DNA of 60,856 bases from Chitinophagales bacterium. GTDB taxonomy: Bacteria; Bacteroidota; Bacteroidia; Chitinophagales; Saprospiraceae. The position numbers and the translations under genes are program-made. Positions 33,232 through 42,479 of the stretch are shown here, in pieces (the stretch's first letter is position 1; every line of letters begins with the position of its first letter). The DNA lies in NCBI GenBank assembly GCA_013298845.1, contig JAAFJN010000031.1:1-60856 (forward strand). Direction: 5' to 3'. The notes under the pieces are model-generated. The model saw only the letters and a list, made by a program, of their open reading frames with translations, did not search any database and was not told the DNA's origin.

Positions 33232-34611
33232 CTATTTCACCCGAAGCCGTTGCCCAATTTTGATGTTGTCGTTTTGCAAGTTATTGATCTTTCGGATATT
33301 ATCTACCGGCGTGCCGTATTTGCGCGAGATACTCATCAGGGTTTCGCCTTTCTCTACTTCGTGAAAAATGACGCGTCCAACGGTGCGTTCTTCGGTGAAG
33401 TTTTGGGCACTCACGACTTCTGTAAAACGCTCAATAACTATTTCTTCGCTTTCCGGAGCCGACTTCACCTGTCGGGTACTATAACTGTACGCAAAGCGAT
33501 CCATGTTAAACTCGGTATCCAATACCTGATTCAGATGTGCGGTGTTGCGGGCATTTACCGGAAACTCACTAACGACCGGGATCATCGGCGGTTTTTTGTT
33601 TTTGGGTTTTTGTGGTACCGGCGAAGTGATTTTTTTCTTTGCAATCGCCATTTTTTCGCCATTTAAAGGGTTGCCTTTTAAACGAACCTTGGCTTTTAAT
33701 GCGGGTTCCTGAACGTCATTAATCCCATTCATGTCGCGCAACGCTTTTTCTTTTATCCCAAATAATTGACCAATTTCAAACATGGATTTGCCTTCGTGGG
33801 AAAAGTAAAATTCTAATTCGGTGGTCTCCCAAGCGTCTTTCTTTTCTTCTAAAAAAACGGGAGTGCCGTGCGTAAGTACGGTGTTCCTGAGCCATTTGTC
33901 TTCGTTATGCCGCAAGAGCGTACCGGCATCCAAATTGCAGGCCCGCGCTATTTCGGCTGGTGTTTCTCCTTCCAGCGACCTTACCATACGCAAGTCGTTC
34001 ACAAATACAATTCGTTTATTGGCGGGTACTTTTTTCCGTTCCTCCCAGGCGCGATAATCAATTTCGTGCAGGCGGTAACGCTCAATGTGTTCGATAATTC
34101 GGGCCGAATAGTGGCCAACGGGGGAATAGCCAGAGGCTTGTAAACCCGTTCCCCAGGCAACATAGTCCAGTGGATCAAGCAAAAAAAGGCCGCCGTATCG
34201 GTTGTATTTCTGCGGATCTCTTAAAAAGTCACTGTGATCGGAGAAATTTTGGGCGGGATCTTTGTACGAACGAAAGCAAGATTTAACGGGGTCGCCGCTT
34301 TGGTCAAATTCATCGTCGTGTTTGTAAGTGCGTTCACCGTACCATCGGTCGCCACATTTCATTCCAAAGTGATTATTGGCAGTGCGGGCCAAAAAACTGG
34401 TCCCCGCTCCGGTTTCCAACAAACCTTGTGCCAGCGTAATACTGGCCGGAATACCACTTTTGTACATCTCCAGGATGGCGAGATCTTTGTATGTCTCAAT
34501 GTACGCAATGCGCTGTTTGTCCAGCGAATCCATTCTACCCTGGGTGACTTTTTGGCTAAAAATGGATGATGATAAAAATGTCAGAAATAGCGAGATAAAC
34601 AATGTCCTCAT
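33232..34611 (-). CDS. secreted peptidoglycan hydrolase: glucosaminidase plus LysM
   Basis: A 459-residue exported protein. After a signal peptide (MRTLFISLFLTFLSSSIFSQ) comes a FlgJ/LytF-type N-acetylglucosaminidase domain (about 30-180): ASITLAQGLLETGAGTSFLA with the catalytic Glu, then NNHFGMKCGDRWYGERTYKHDDE. Two weaker LysM-like segments lie around 215-330. A basic Lys/Pro-rich linker leads to a clear C-terminal LysM (FHEVEKGETLMSISRKYGTPVDNIRKINN) ending at the stop. It should cleave cell-wall glycan and bind it through LysM, for growth or division. The frame extends 48 codons upstream, but 34611 starts the signal peptide. Confidence 0.92.
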   Translation of the reverse strand: MRTLFISLFLTFLSSSIFSQKVTQGRMDSLDKQRIAYIETYKDLAILEMYKSGIPASITLAQGLLETGAGTSFLARTANNHFGMKCGDRWYGERTYKHDDEFDQSGDPVKSCFRSYKDPAQNFSDHSDFLRDPQKYNRYGGLFLLDPLDYVAWGTGLQASGYSPVGHYSARIIEHIERYRLHEIDYRAWEERKKVPANKRIVFVNDLRMVRSLEGETPAEIARACNLDAGTLLRHNEDKWLRNTVLTHGTPVFLEEKKDAWETTELEFYFSHEGKSMFEIGQLFGIKEKALRDMNGINDVQEPALKAKVRLKGNPLNGEKMAIAKKKITSPVPQKPKNKKPPMIPVVSEFPVNARNTAHLNQVLDTEFNMDRFAYSYSTRQVKSAPESEEIVIERFTEVVSAQNFTEERTVGRVIFHEVEKGETLMSISRKYGTPVDNIRKINNLQNDNIKIGQRLRVK

Positions 34612-34829
34612 GTCGAAAAGGCAAATAACAGATGATAATCGGTGTATAGACGGAGTTTTGTAGGGGAGTAACACGATGAATACACCAAGGTTTGAATTAT
34701 AAAATACGTTGTTGTTGAGAAAACACAGCGCTGTATTGAAATTCGGGGCAAACATACGACCTTTGTGTTAGATTTCAGATATGCTCTAATTACTCAACCA
34801 ACCTTTATCGTTTCTTATTTATCCGAATT

Positions 34830-35480
34830 ATGCGCCAATTGGTTTTGCTTTTAATTTTGATGGGATGTACGCATCTTATTTTTGCCCAAGTTACCATTGT
34901 CCGATCCTTCCCTAACGATACCATTGACCTTAATTGCACTGGTTGCTCCAGTCAAATTACGGCGATTGCCCTTGTAAAAGGCCAACAAAGTATTCCCATT
35001 AATTTGGATAAACCCGTAATGCGCAACCTCCTGCATTGGGAGTACTACGACGATATTTCCAAAGAAAAAGTCATTATGGCCGACCGGCCATTGTGGGCCG
35101 AGGGCACGCAATTGGTAGATTTGGAGCCGGAAGAGGCCATTATTTCCTGGCATATTAATCTGGTATTCACTGATTCACTGCAACGGAAGTACCAATTTTT
35201 TTTGGTACTATCGGGTGTTAATCGGCAGGAAATGCGGACACTTCCCCTGGAAACGACCTTTGACCCGGATACTTACGCCATTTTCCGGTTCTCCGCCATT
35301 GCTCAACGAACCAACCCCGATACCCATCAAAAAGAAACCTACGATTGTGTGGACGGGACGTGCATTTTGGAAAAAATGGACACCAAAACCGGACTGCTCG
35401 ACGGTTATTTTTCCTTTACGGGCAGTCGGGTGGGTTTGGAGCATAAAATTGTGTTTTTGAACGGAAAAGTGAAGCGCTAA
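34830..35480 (+). CDS. secreted protein of unknown function
   Basis: A 216-residue protein with a signal peptide (MRQLVLLLILMGCTHLIFAQ). The MGC could also be read as a lipobox, but the FAQ cleavage site is the better fit. The mature part is predicted mainly beta, with four cysteines (two in NCTGC, two in DCVDGTC), suggesting disulfides. No known family recognised. Convergent with the acyl-CoA dehydrogenase gene, 7 bp apart. Confidence 0.7.
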   Translation: MRQLVLLLILMGCTHLIFAQVTIVRSFPNDTIDLNCTGCSSQITAIALVKGQQSIPINLDKPVMRNLLHWEYYDDISKEKVIMADRPLWAEGTQLVDLEPEEAIISWHINLVFTDSLQRKYQFFLVLSGVNRQEMRTLPLETTFDPDTYAIFRFSAIAQRTNPDTHQKETYDCVDGTCILEKMDTKTGLLDGYFSFTGSRVGLEHKIVFLNGKVKR

Positions 35481-35487
35481 TTTCCGT

Positions 35488-37281
35488 TTACATCAATAAT
35501 TCCTCTTCACCCGGTAGCGTCAGGTACGTTGTTTCCAGCAGCCGCGTTGCCAATCCCTGCGTTTTGGGTAATTCGTAGTGGAAATAATACCGCATGGTGT
35601 GGATTTTGCTTTTGTGGAAAAGATGCTCGTCGCCGGATGTACCAGACAAAGCATTTTCCGAGACCAAAGCCATTTTCAACCATTGCCATCCCATGGTAAT
35701 TAAAGAAAAATACTCCATAAATAAGGTTGCGTCGCTGAGAAACCGCTCTTGATCGCCTTCTTTGGCAATACCCAACAAGTGGCCTGTTACCCCTTGTAAT
35801 TCCGTTAATGCTGTTTCCAAACGCTGCGCGTAAGGAGCCAGTGTTTCGTGTCGGGTGGCCTCTTGTATGGTTGCCGTAACGGTTTCCAGATAAACTTTGG
35901 CGGCTGTACCGTTTTGCATGGTGACTTTCCGACCCAATAAATCTAAACTTTGAATGCCGGTTGTTCCTTCGTAAATGGGCATAATACGCGCATCGCGGTA
36001 ATATTGCTGCAACGGAAAATCGTAACAATAGCCCGCTCCACCCAATGTTTGTAAACCCGCGCTAATGGCCTGACAGCCGTATTCAGAAGGGTAGGTTTTG
36101 CACACCGGTATCAAAATTTCCAGCAACAAGTGCGCGCGTTCCTGGGCTTCACCAGTAGCCACGTGGCTAAGGTCCTGAAGTTTGGCGCATTCAAAAATGA
36201 GGGATAAAGACGACTCTACCACGGCTTTTTGGAAAAACAACATGCGGCGTACGTCGGGGTGGTTAATAATCAGGGTAGGAGGGAGGCTCATGTCTTTTTC
36301 GTTCAACCTGCGGCCCTGCGGACGTTCATTGGCGTATTTAAGCGAGGCGTAATAGGCCGCGGTTGCAGTAGAAACCGCCGTTAGTCCCACCCCAATGCGC
36401 GCTTCGTTCATCATTTGGAACATGTACGTTAGTCCTTTATTGGGTTCACCCACCAGATAACCTTCACAAATGCCCTGCTCTCCAAACATCAAATGGGTAG
36501 TAGTATAGGTTTTTTGACCAATTTTACCGTAGTTACCCGCTGTAGTTACGTTATTTGGGCTAAGATTTCCATCGGCAGCGGGTTTTAATTTGGGTACCAC
36601 AAACAAGGATATGCCTTTGGTGCCCGCCGGTGCGCCCTCTATCCGCGCCAACAAAAGGTGCACCACGTTTTCGGTGCAGTTATGGTCCCCGGCGGAGATA
36701 TAAATTTTTTGCCCCGAAATATGGTAAACGCCCGGCTGATCGGTGGGCTTGGCCCCGGTTTTAATATCCGACAGCGATGATCCTGCCTGAGGTTCGGTGA
36801 GTGCCATGGTACCTTGCCACTCGCCGCTGTACATTTTGGGAATATAAGTATCAATCAGGTGTTGTGCGCAAAAGTTGGTAATTAACCGCGACGCTCCGGT
36901 GGTGAGCGTGATGTAGCCCACTACGCCGTTGTTGGCGGCGTGGAAAAAGTGCGTGGCGGCGTTAAAAATTAATTCGGGCATCTGCATACCGCCGTGTTCA
37001 TGCAGCGCAGTGGCGCCTACCCAGCCCCCTTCTGCGCCCTTGCGGATGATATTTCGGAGTTGTGGGTGTACCCGGATGGTCCCATTTTCGTAATGTACAC
37101 CGTAGTGGTCCATCTCCACAAAATAAGGGTACATTTCGGTATCCGCCAGATCTTTGGCGGCTTGAATCATCATATCAATGGTTTCCCGATGGTAATCGGC
37201 AAAGTGCGGGTATTGGGCCAACGATTCGGCGTTGTGAACCTCATGCAAGAGGTAGCGGACATTTTGTAAAGAAGCGTACAT
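35488..37281 (-). CDS. acyl-CoA dehydrogenase (long form)
   Basis: A 597-residue FAD-dependent acyl-CoA dehydrogenase of the long type that includes 3-methylmercaptopropionyl-CoA dehydrogenase (DmdC) and related beta-oxidation enzymes. Typical segments: GWVGATALHEHGGMQMPEL, MALTEPQAGSSLSDI (flavin site), GQKIYISAGDHN, and the C-terminal YRDARIMPIYEGTTGIQSLDL, which contains the catalytic-base glutamate of this branch. It adds about 150 C-terminal residues as the long forms do. Acyl chain preference cannot be told. Confidence 0.92.
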   Translation of the reverse strand: MYASLQNVRYLLHEVHNAESLAQYPHFADYHRETIDMMIQAAKDLADTEMYPYFVEMDHYGVHYENGTIRVHPQLRNIIRKGAEGGWVGATALHEHGGMQMPELIFNAATHFFHAANNGVVGYITLTTGASRLITNFCAQHLIDTYIPKMYSGEWQGTMALTEPQAGSSLSDIKTGAKPTDQPGVYHISGQKIYISAGDHNCTENVVHLLLARIEGAPAGTKGISLFVVPKLKPAADGNLSPNNVTTAGNYGKIGQKTYTTTHLMFGEQGICEGYLVGEPNKGLTYMFQMMNEARIGVGLTAVSTATAAYYASLKYANERPQGRRLNEKDMSLPPTLIINHPDVRRMLFFQKAVVESSLSLIFECAKLQDLSHVATGEAQERAHLLLEILIPVCKTYPSEYGCQAISAGLQTLGGAGYCYDFPLQQYYRDARIMPIYEGTTGIQSLDLLGRKVTMQNGTAAKVYLETVTATIQEATRHETLAPYAQRLETALTELQGVTGHLLGIAKEGDQERFLSDATLFMEYFSLITMGWQWLKMALVSENALSGTSGDEHLFHKSKIHTMRYYFHYELPKTQGLATRLLETTYLTLPGEEELLM

Positions 37282-37405
37282 GTGTGCGGGTAAAGTTATT
37301 TAGCGCGTAAATGTAGTTTGAAATTACGAAAGATTGACGCACCCAGGCCGCAGAGTATTGAGGAATTGTATTACCATTGTGTTTCTTTTTTTAACTTATC
37401 GTACA

Positions 37406-38722
37406 ATGACGCATTTTATCGTTTCTTTTAGCACCCTGTTCTTTGGAGTATGGGCGTTTTCCTTTTTTAAAAAACCTACCGAGGTGGCTCTAACCTCCAA
37501 TATGCCCATGTGTTATCAGGTAAATAACCTGAACAACAAAGGGCTTATTCAACCGGTCACCCAATTCACAACGGCGACATCCGTACTTTTTGACAGTGAT
37601 ACGGCCAAAACTTACGCAATGCCTTTGTTGGCAACAACCCCGAAAGGCGAAATTATTCTTTCCTGGACCGAACGCGACGACCAAGGTATGATTTCATTTT
37701 GTATGGCAACGTCTTCCGATAAAGGCCAGTCTTTTTCTGCTCCAAAAATAATTTACACCGGAGCGGGAGTGGGCAATAGCCGATTATTCAGAGCCAAAGT
37801 ACTGGCCAAAAAAGACGGCACATTGGTAGCCTTGTACTCCAATCGCCCCGACGCCAAGCCCGTGGCTGGTCCACCCGGTCGTGGTGGCCGTGGAGGTGGT
37901 CGTTCTTCCGAACTGGTATTTGCTGAATCAAAAGACGGTGGGAATACCTGGAGCAGTCCACTGGCTGTGGATAACGATCCCACAAAAGGGCTTTTACGTG
38001 GCTTTTTTGACGCGGTTGTACTGCCCAACGATGAAATTGCAATTGCTTATTTAAAAGATGTAAAAGGCAGTACCAAACACGAAGAGCGCGACTTGCGATT
38101 GGTACTTTCTAAAAATGGTGTATTCCAACCCGAAAAATGCATTGATGCCGTGGTCTGCGATTGTTGCAATATCAATATGTTGGTGGATGCTGCCGGAGAT
38201 TTGCACGTGTACTACCGCGATAACAACGATGACGTACGCGATATTGCCCGACTTACTTCCTCCGATAATGGGGACACTTTTAAGAACAGTCAGATTGTCC
38301 ACCCCGATGGTTGGAAAATTATGGGATGTCCCCACAGTGGTGCTACCTCCGTGCCAATGGGCAAAAGTGCACTGATAGCCTGGTTTTCGGGTACGGAGTC
38401 GGAACCGGGATTGCGGTTGGCCACCCAAGAAGGGAAGCGGCTGTTGATGGTAAGTGAACCATCGGCCAAAAACCACGCATTGTTGGCCAATGCAGAAGAA
38501 GCCATTATGTTGTGGGAACAAAACCAAACCGGCTCAGAAATGACGCAGGTAGTGTACCAGACGGTAAAAGGTGATCAGGTGTCGGTTCCGGTGGGTATCA
38601 ACAACACTCAGGATGCAACCAATGTAACGGGGCTGCTCATTAACCATCAGGTTATCATAGCGCACGAAGTAAAGCGTTCCAATAAGAAAAACGGTTTGGC
38701 CGTTTCAACGGTGAAGATATAG
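37406..38722 (+). CDS. secreted BNR/sialidase-fold protein
   Basis: A 438-residue exported beta-propeller. The signal peptide (MTHFIVSFSTLFFGVWAFSFF) is followed by Asp-boxes SSDKGQSF, SKDGGNTW and SSDNGDTF, one per propeller blade, as in sialidase/BNR proteins. A Gly/Arg-rich insert GPPGRGGRGGGRSSE occurs near 160, and a Cys cluster CDCC near 260. The arginine triad of true sialidases is not evident, so exo-sialidase activity is doubtful. ATG 37406 starts the signal; the 24-codon upstream extension is rejected. Confidence 0.82.
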   Translation: MTHFIVSFSTLFFGVWAFSFFKKPTEVALTSNMPMCYQVNNLNNKGLIQPVTQFTTATSVLFDSDTAKTYAMPLLATTPKGEIILSWTERDDQGMISFCMATSSDKGQSFSAPKIIYTGAGVGNSRLFRAKVLAKKDGTLVALYSNRPDAKPVAGPPGRGGRGGGRSSELVFAESKDGGNTWSSPLAVDNDPTKGLLRGFFDAVVLPNDEIAIAYLKDVKGSTKHEERDLRLVLSKNGVFQPEKCIDAVVCDCCNINMLVDAAGDLHVYYRDNNDDVRDIARLTSSDNGDTFKNSQIVHPDGWKIMGCPHSGATSVPMGKSALIAWFSGTESEPGLRLATQEGKRLLMVSEPSAKNHALLANAEEAIMLWEQNQTGSEMTQVVYQTVKGDQVSVPVGINNTQDATNVTGLLINHQVIIAHEVKRSNKKNGLAVSTVKI

Positions 38723-38753
38723 GCAGGGCCAATGCGTCGGCTTGGCCCCGTTG

Positions 38754-39062
38754 CTACAACGCAATGTACACTTGCCCGTCAATATCCCACCAAAGTGTAA
38801 CGGCAGGGTAGTGGACCATGATATTGGCAAATACGATGTGGTAGTCGGAGACATATATATTATAGGTATCAGCGGGCGTTCGGTAATAGGCCAACATGCG
38901 TTTGAGCACAGATTCAGGGATGCGGGTGTCCCACGCCAGGTTGCGCAGCGTGAGTTGGTACTCCGATTGTTCGAGAGTAACCAGGTAATATTCCAGTAAA
39001 CGCGACAAAAAAGCCGTGTTTTGGATGGTTTTGGGGTAGAGCCGACGCATTTTAAATGTCAT
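38754..39062 (-). CDS. conserved-looking small protein of unknown function
   Basis: A 102-residue protein rich in Leu, Tyr and Trp. The N-terminal half looks helical (YPKTIQNTAFLSRLLEYYLVTLEQSEYQ) and the C-terminal half strand-rich. I recognise no family, but the frame fills the gap between BNR and rpsJ exactly and its composition is protein-like. ATG 39050 is an alternative four codons later. Convergent with the BNR gene and divergent from rpsJ. Confidence 0.6.
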   Translation of the reverse strand: MTFKMRRLYPKTIQNTAFLSRLLEYYLVTLEQSEYQLTLRNLAWDTRIPESVLKRMLAYYRTPADTYNIYVSDYHIVFANIMVHYPAVTLWWDIDGQVYIAL

Positions 39063-39095
39063 TGAAATTTTTTTGAAAAAAAAGATAAGTTTTTC

Positions 39096-39127
39096 TTGTC
39101 TGTTCGGGAACTATTTAATTACCTTTG
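39096..39127 (+). promoter_or_regulatory. main promoter of the S10-spc-alpha ribosomal cluster
   Basis: TTG (39096-39098), 21-bp spacer, TACCTTTG (39120-39127): a good Bacteroidota -33/-7 promoter. Transcription should start near 39134 and give a leader of about 75 nt before rpsJ. Confidence 0.7.
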
Positions 39128-39208
39128 CACCCGCTTTTAGAGGGGATATCAACGAAATGATATTTGGCCGACAAAGGTAAAAAGTTCTATAAAACATTTT
39201 CATTGGTA

Positions 39209-39517
39209 ATGAATCAGAAAATTCGCATTAAATTACGCTCTTACGACTACAATTTGGTAGACAAATCTACTGAAAAAATCGTAAAAACAGTGCGTGCGAG
39301 TGGTGCAATGGTAACTGGTCCGATTCCGCTGCCAACCGAGAAAGAAGTATTCACAGTATTGCGTTCTCCGCACGTGAATAAGAAAGCTCGCGAGCAGTTC
39401 CAGTTGCGCACCCACAAGCGCTTAATTGAAATCTACACACCCACCCAAAAAACGGTGGATGCACTCTCCAAATTGGAACTCCCGAGTGGCGTTGATATTC
39501 AGGTTAAGCTCACTTAA
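39209..39517 (+). CDS. rpsJ: 30S ribosomal protein S10
   Basis: 102 residues; also the NusE antitermination factor. [20 protein letters not shown] and [19 protein letters not shown] are family-typical. ATG 39209 is chosen over an upstream in-frame TTG (39164), which would add 15 non-family residues. First gene of the cluster: rpsL, rpsG and fusA, often just upstream in Bacteroidota, are not here. An unusual 212-bp gap separates it from rplC. Confidence 0.97.
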   Translation: MNQKIRIKLRSYDYNLVDKSTEKIVKTVRASGAMVTGPIPLPTEKEVFTVLRSPHVNKKAREQFQLRTHKRLIEIYTPTQKTVDALSKLELPSGVDIQVKLT

Positions 39518-39549
39518 TCGCAAAAATACGCACAATTAATTTTCTGAAA

Positions 39550-39557
39550 TAAGTTTG
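39550..39557 (+). promoter_or_regulatory. candidate -7 element TAAGTTTG between rpsJ and rplC
   Basis: Exact TAnnTTTG match 33 nt after the rpsJ stop, without a good -33 box. If active it would make a separate transcript with a leader of about 165 nt for rplC and the genes behind it. Confidence 0.35.
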
Positions 39558-39618
39558 GTGTTTCCGGTATTTGTCAAAGTGTCTTGATACTTGTTTTTCA
39601 TGATAACTGATGCCACCG

Positions 39619-39652
39619 AAAGCGATTCCGATAACACGGAAAGACGCTTTTT
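39619..39652 (+). promoter_or_regulatory. attenuator-like hairpin in the rpsJ-rplC gap
   Basis: Outer stem AAAGCG (39619-39624)/CGCTTT (39645-39650) and inner stem TTCCG (39626-39630)/CGGAA (39637-39641) with loop ATAACA, followed by five T. It looks like an intrinsic terminator placed inside an operon, 78 nt before the rplC start. It could be an attenuation or r-protein feedback site. Confidence 0.6.
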
Positions 39653-39729
39653 GTGTATCTTGACCTTACCTGCCTTATTTATTTCGCATTTCGCAAACAA
39701 CAATCGTTAACTAAATATACACAACGACA

Positions 39730-40350
39730 GTGAACGGTCTGATTGGTAAAAAACTTGGAATGACCAGCGTTTATGACAGCACAGGTAAAAATGTTGCCTG
39801 CACTGTAATCGAACTAGGTCCATGTGTGGTAACGCAAGTCCTCACAACTGATAACGATGGTTACTCCGCCCTTCAATTGGCTTACGGAGAACGCAAAGTT
39901 AAAAATACACCTGCTGCCCTTATCGGCCATTTTGACAAGGCAGGCGTAACTCCTAAAGCGGAAGTACTTGAATTCCGCGATATGAACCTCAACAAATCAC
40001 TCGGTGATACTATTACCGTAGAAGAAGTTTTCGCAGAAGGCGACAAAGTGAGTGTTGTAGGTACATCAAAAGGTAAAGGCTTTCAGGGTGTTGTTCGCCG
40101 CCACGGTTTTGGTGGTGTAATGCAACAAACACACGGTCAGCACAACCGCCTCCGCGCCCCCGGTTCTTTGGGTAACTCCTCTTTCGCTGCGAAAGTAATG
40201 AAAGGAATGAGAATGGCCGGTCAAATGGGCAATGTAAACGTGAAAGTTCGCCGCCTTAAAGTGGTTAAAATTTTCGCTGATCAAAATCTTATCTTAATTA
40301 AAGGCGCAGTTCCAGGTCATAAAGGTGCTGTAGTCGTAATTGAAAAATAA
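39730..40350 (+). CDS. rplC: 50S ribosomal protein L3
   Basis: 206 residues, nucleating 23S rRNA folding near the peptidyl transferase centre. [15 protein letters not shown] at the start, then [19 protein letters not shown] and [18 protein letters not shown] in the long internal loop. A GTG start codon at 39730 fits the family start exactly. The glutamine methylated by PrmB in other bacteria corresponds to the region after GHFD...MQQTHGQHN. Confidence 0.97.
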   Translation: MNGLIGKKLGMTSVYDSTGKNVACTVIELGPCVVTQVLTTDNDGYSALQLAYGERKVKNTPAALIGHFDKAGVTPKAEVLEFRDMNLNKSLGDTITVEEVFAEGDKVSVVGTSKGKGFQGVVRRHGFGGVMQQTHGQHNRLRAPGSLGNSSFAAKVMKGMRMAGQMGNVNVKVRRLKVVKIFADQNLILIKGAVPGHKGAVVVIEK

Positions 40351-40367
40351 TTCATCAGGTACAAACA

Positions 40368-40994
40368 ATGAAACTCACGGTATATAACATACAAGGTCAA
40401 GACACAGGCCGCTCGGTTGAACTTCCGGCAAATGTGTTCGGCATTGAGCCGCATGAGCACAGTGTGTGGCTTGATGTGAAACGCTACCTTAACGCACAGC
40501 GCCAAGGTACGCACAAATCAAAAGAGCGTTGGGAAATGAGTGGTTCTACACGCAAGTTGCACCGTCAGAAAGGTACTGGTGGCTCCCGTAAAGGTGACAT
40601 CAACAGCCCGACGTTCCGCGGTGGTGCTCGTGTATTCGGTCCTCGCCCACGTAATTACGATATTAAAGTAAACGCAAAAGTTAAAACACTTGCTCGCCGT
40701 AGCGCACTTTCTGCCAAAGCAGCAACCGGTAGTATCATTATTGTGGAAGATTTCACTTTTGATGCACCAAAAACCAAAGCGTTTCAGCAAATTCTTTCAG
40801 CATTGAATGTTGCAGACAAAAAGCCATTAACCGTTACTCCAGAGTACGACAAAATGGTCTATCTCTCTGCCCGCAATATCAACAAATCAGATATTGCACC
40901 TGCCTCCGACCTGAGTACTTATCAGATTATGAACGCAGGAGCAATCGTGATTGCTGAAAGTGCAATCGCTAAAATCAACGAATCTTGCTCATAA
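40368..40994 (+). CDS. rplD: 50S ribosomal protein L4
   Basis: 208 residues; lines the exit tunnel with its loop (WEMSGSTRKLHRQKGTGGSRKGD, PTFRGGARVFGPRPR). In E. coli L4 is the feedback repressor of the S10 operon; an analogous site here, if any, might be the hairpin at 39619. 17 bp after rplC. Confidence 0.97.
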   Translation: MKLTVYNIQGQDTGRSVELPANVFGIEPHEHSVWLDVKRYLNAQRQGTHKSKERWEMSGSTRKLHRQKGTGGSRKGDINSPTFRGGARVFGPRPRNYDIKVNAKVKTLARRSALSAKAATGSIIIVEDFTFDAPKTKAFQQILSALNVADKKPLTVTPEYDKMVYLSARNINKSDIAPASDLSTYQIMNAGAIVIAESAIAKINESCS

Positions 40995-41017
40995 ACTCAA
41001 ATCGAGGCTAAAGTATC

Positions 41018-41320
41018 ATGATTAAGCAAATTCTGATCAAACCGGTCATTACGGAAAAATCAACTAAAATGTCTGATAAAAACAACGTCTATACTTTCGT
41101 TGTAGCAAAATCAGCCAACAAAATTGAGATTCGTAAAGCCGTCGAAGATATGTTCAACGTAAGTGTGGCCAACGTTAATACCGCAATTATGCCGGGTAAA
41201 CCAAAGTCACGCAGCACTAAAACCACCATCGTGCGTGGTACAAAGTCTTCTTATAAAAAGGCTTTTGTTACCCTCACTCCGGGTGAAACTATTAACATCT
41301 TCGGCAATACAGAAGAGTAA
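41018..41320 (+). CDS. rplW: 50S ribosomal protein L23
   Basis: 100 residues; sits at the tunnel exit and docks trigger factor and SRP. IKPVITEKSTKMSDKNNVYTF and the FNVSVANVNTAIMPGKPK loop are typical. In line after L4 by 23 bp. Confidence 0.96.
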   Translation: MIKQILIKPVITEKSTKMSDKNNVYTFVVAKSANKIEIRKAVEDMFNVSVANVNTAIMPGKPKSRSTKTTIVRGTKSSYKKAFVTLTPGETINIFGNTEE

Positions 41321-41340
41321 TTGTTAAATTATTAATAATA

Positions 41341-42168
41341 ATGGCAGTTAAGAAATTCAACCCCGTTTCCCCCGGTTCTCGCTTTCGCGTAGCGATTGAC
41401 CGTTCGGATCTCACTAAGGGTGCAACACCAGAAAAGTCACTTTTATTGACAATTGGTAGCACCGGTGGCCGTAACTCCGACGGACGCCGTACTACCCGCT
41501 ATCGTGGCGGTGGTCACAAACGTCGTTATCGCGTTATTGATTTCAAACGTGACAAAGAGGGCGTAGCAACGGTAGACAGTATTCAATACGATCCAAACCG
41601 CACTGCATTTATTGCGTTAGTAATGTATGCAGATGGCGAAAAAAGTTATATCCTTGCTCCAAAAGGTTTGAAAGCAGGAGATCAGATAGTTTCTGGAAAA
41701 GGTGTTGCACCTGAAACTGGTAACTGTATGTACTTCTCTGAAATTCCTTTGGGTGCCTTTATCCACAATGTCGAAATGCGCCCAGGCGCAGGTGGTGCAT
41801 TGGTACGCAGCGCTGGTAATTCAGCCCTTATGATGGGCCGCGAAGACCGTTACGCTGTAGTACGCATGCCTTCCGGTGAGGTTCGCCGTATCTTGTTGAC
41901 ATGCCGTGCTACTATCGGTGTGTTGAGCAATCAGGACCATAACCTCGAAATCATGGGTAAAGCGGGCCGTAACCGCTGGAAAGGCTGGCGTCCACGTAAC
42001 CGTCCTGTGGCGATGAACCCTGTGGATCACCCGATGGGTGGTGGTGAGGGTCGCGCATCCGGTGGTCACCCACGTAGCCGTAAAGGTATTCCTTCTAAAG
42101 GTCTGAAAACGCGTAGCCGCACAAAAGCGTCAAATGCGTTGATTATCAGCCGCAAGAAGAAATCATAA
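41341..42168 (+). CDS. rplB: 50S ribosomal protein L2
   Basis: 275 residues; binds 23S rRNA near the peptidyl transferase centre and aids subunit joining. KRRYRVIDFKRDK, EIPLGAFIHNVEMRPGAGG and the functional C-terminal loop NPVDHPMGGGEGRASGGHPRS with its conserved histidine are all present. Confidence 0.98.
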   Translation: MAVKKFNPVSPGSRFRVAIDRSDLTKGATPEKSLLLTIGSTGGRNSDGRRTTRYRGGGHKRRYRVIDFKRDKEGVATVDSIQYDPNRTAFIALVMYADGEKSYILAPKGLKAGDQIVSGKGVAPETGNCMYFSEIPLGAFIHNVEMRPGAGGALVRSAGNSALMMGREDRYAVVRMPSGEVRRILLTCRATIGVLSNQDHNLEIMGKAGRNRWKGWRPRNRPVAMNPVDHPMGGGEGRASGGHPRSRKGIPSKGLKTRSRTKASNALIISRKKKS

Positions 42169-42209
42169 TTCAATTATTTTCATTTTCACTAATAACTGGG
42201 TAAAAAAAT

Positions 42210-42476
42210 ATGCCTCGTTCGCTGAAAAAAGGCCCTTATGTCCACCACTCGTTGTTGGCAAAAGTGGAAAAAGCAAAACAGAATACCCGCAAGCAGGTTA
42301 TCAAAACCTGGAGCCGCGCTTCAATGATCATCCCTGACATGGTGGGTGAAACCATTGCTGTGCACAATGGTAAAACATTTGTACCCGTTCTCGTTACTGA
42401 GAACATGGTAGGTCATAAATTGGGTGAATTCTCTCCAACCCGCAACTTCCGCGGTCACGGGGGCAATAAGAAATAA
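42210..42476 (+). CDS. rpsS: 30S ribosomal protein S19
   Basis: 88 residues in the 30S head. [16 protein letters not shown] and [17 protein letters not shown] are family hallmarks. Only 3 bp separate its stop from the rplV start. Confidence 0.97.
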   Translation: MPRSLKKGPYVHHSLLAKVEKAKQNTRKQVIKTWSRASMIIPDMVGETIAVHNGKTFVPVLVTENMVGHKLGEFSPTRNFRGHGGNKK

Positions 42477-42479
42477 AAC

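Noticed and set aside
37406-38722. True exo-alpha-sialidase
   Set aside because: Asp-boxes show a BNR propeller, but the arginine triad and FRIP motif of sialidases are not evident, so only the fold is claimed.
39164-39208. Longer S10 starting at a TTG codon
   Set aside because: The added 15 residues are absent from S10 proteins; the ATG at 39209 matches the conserved start.
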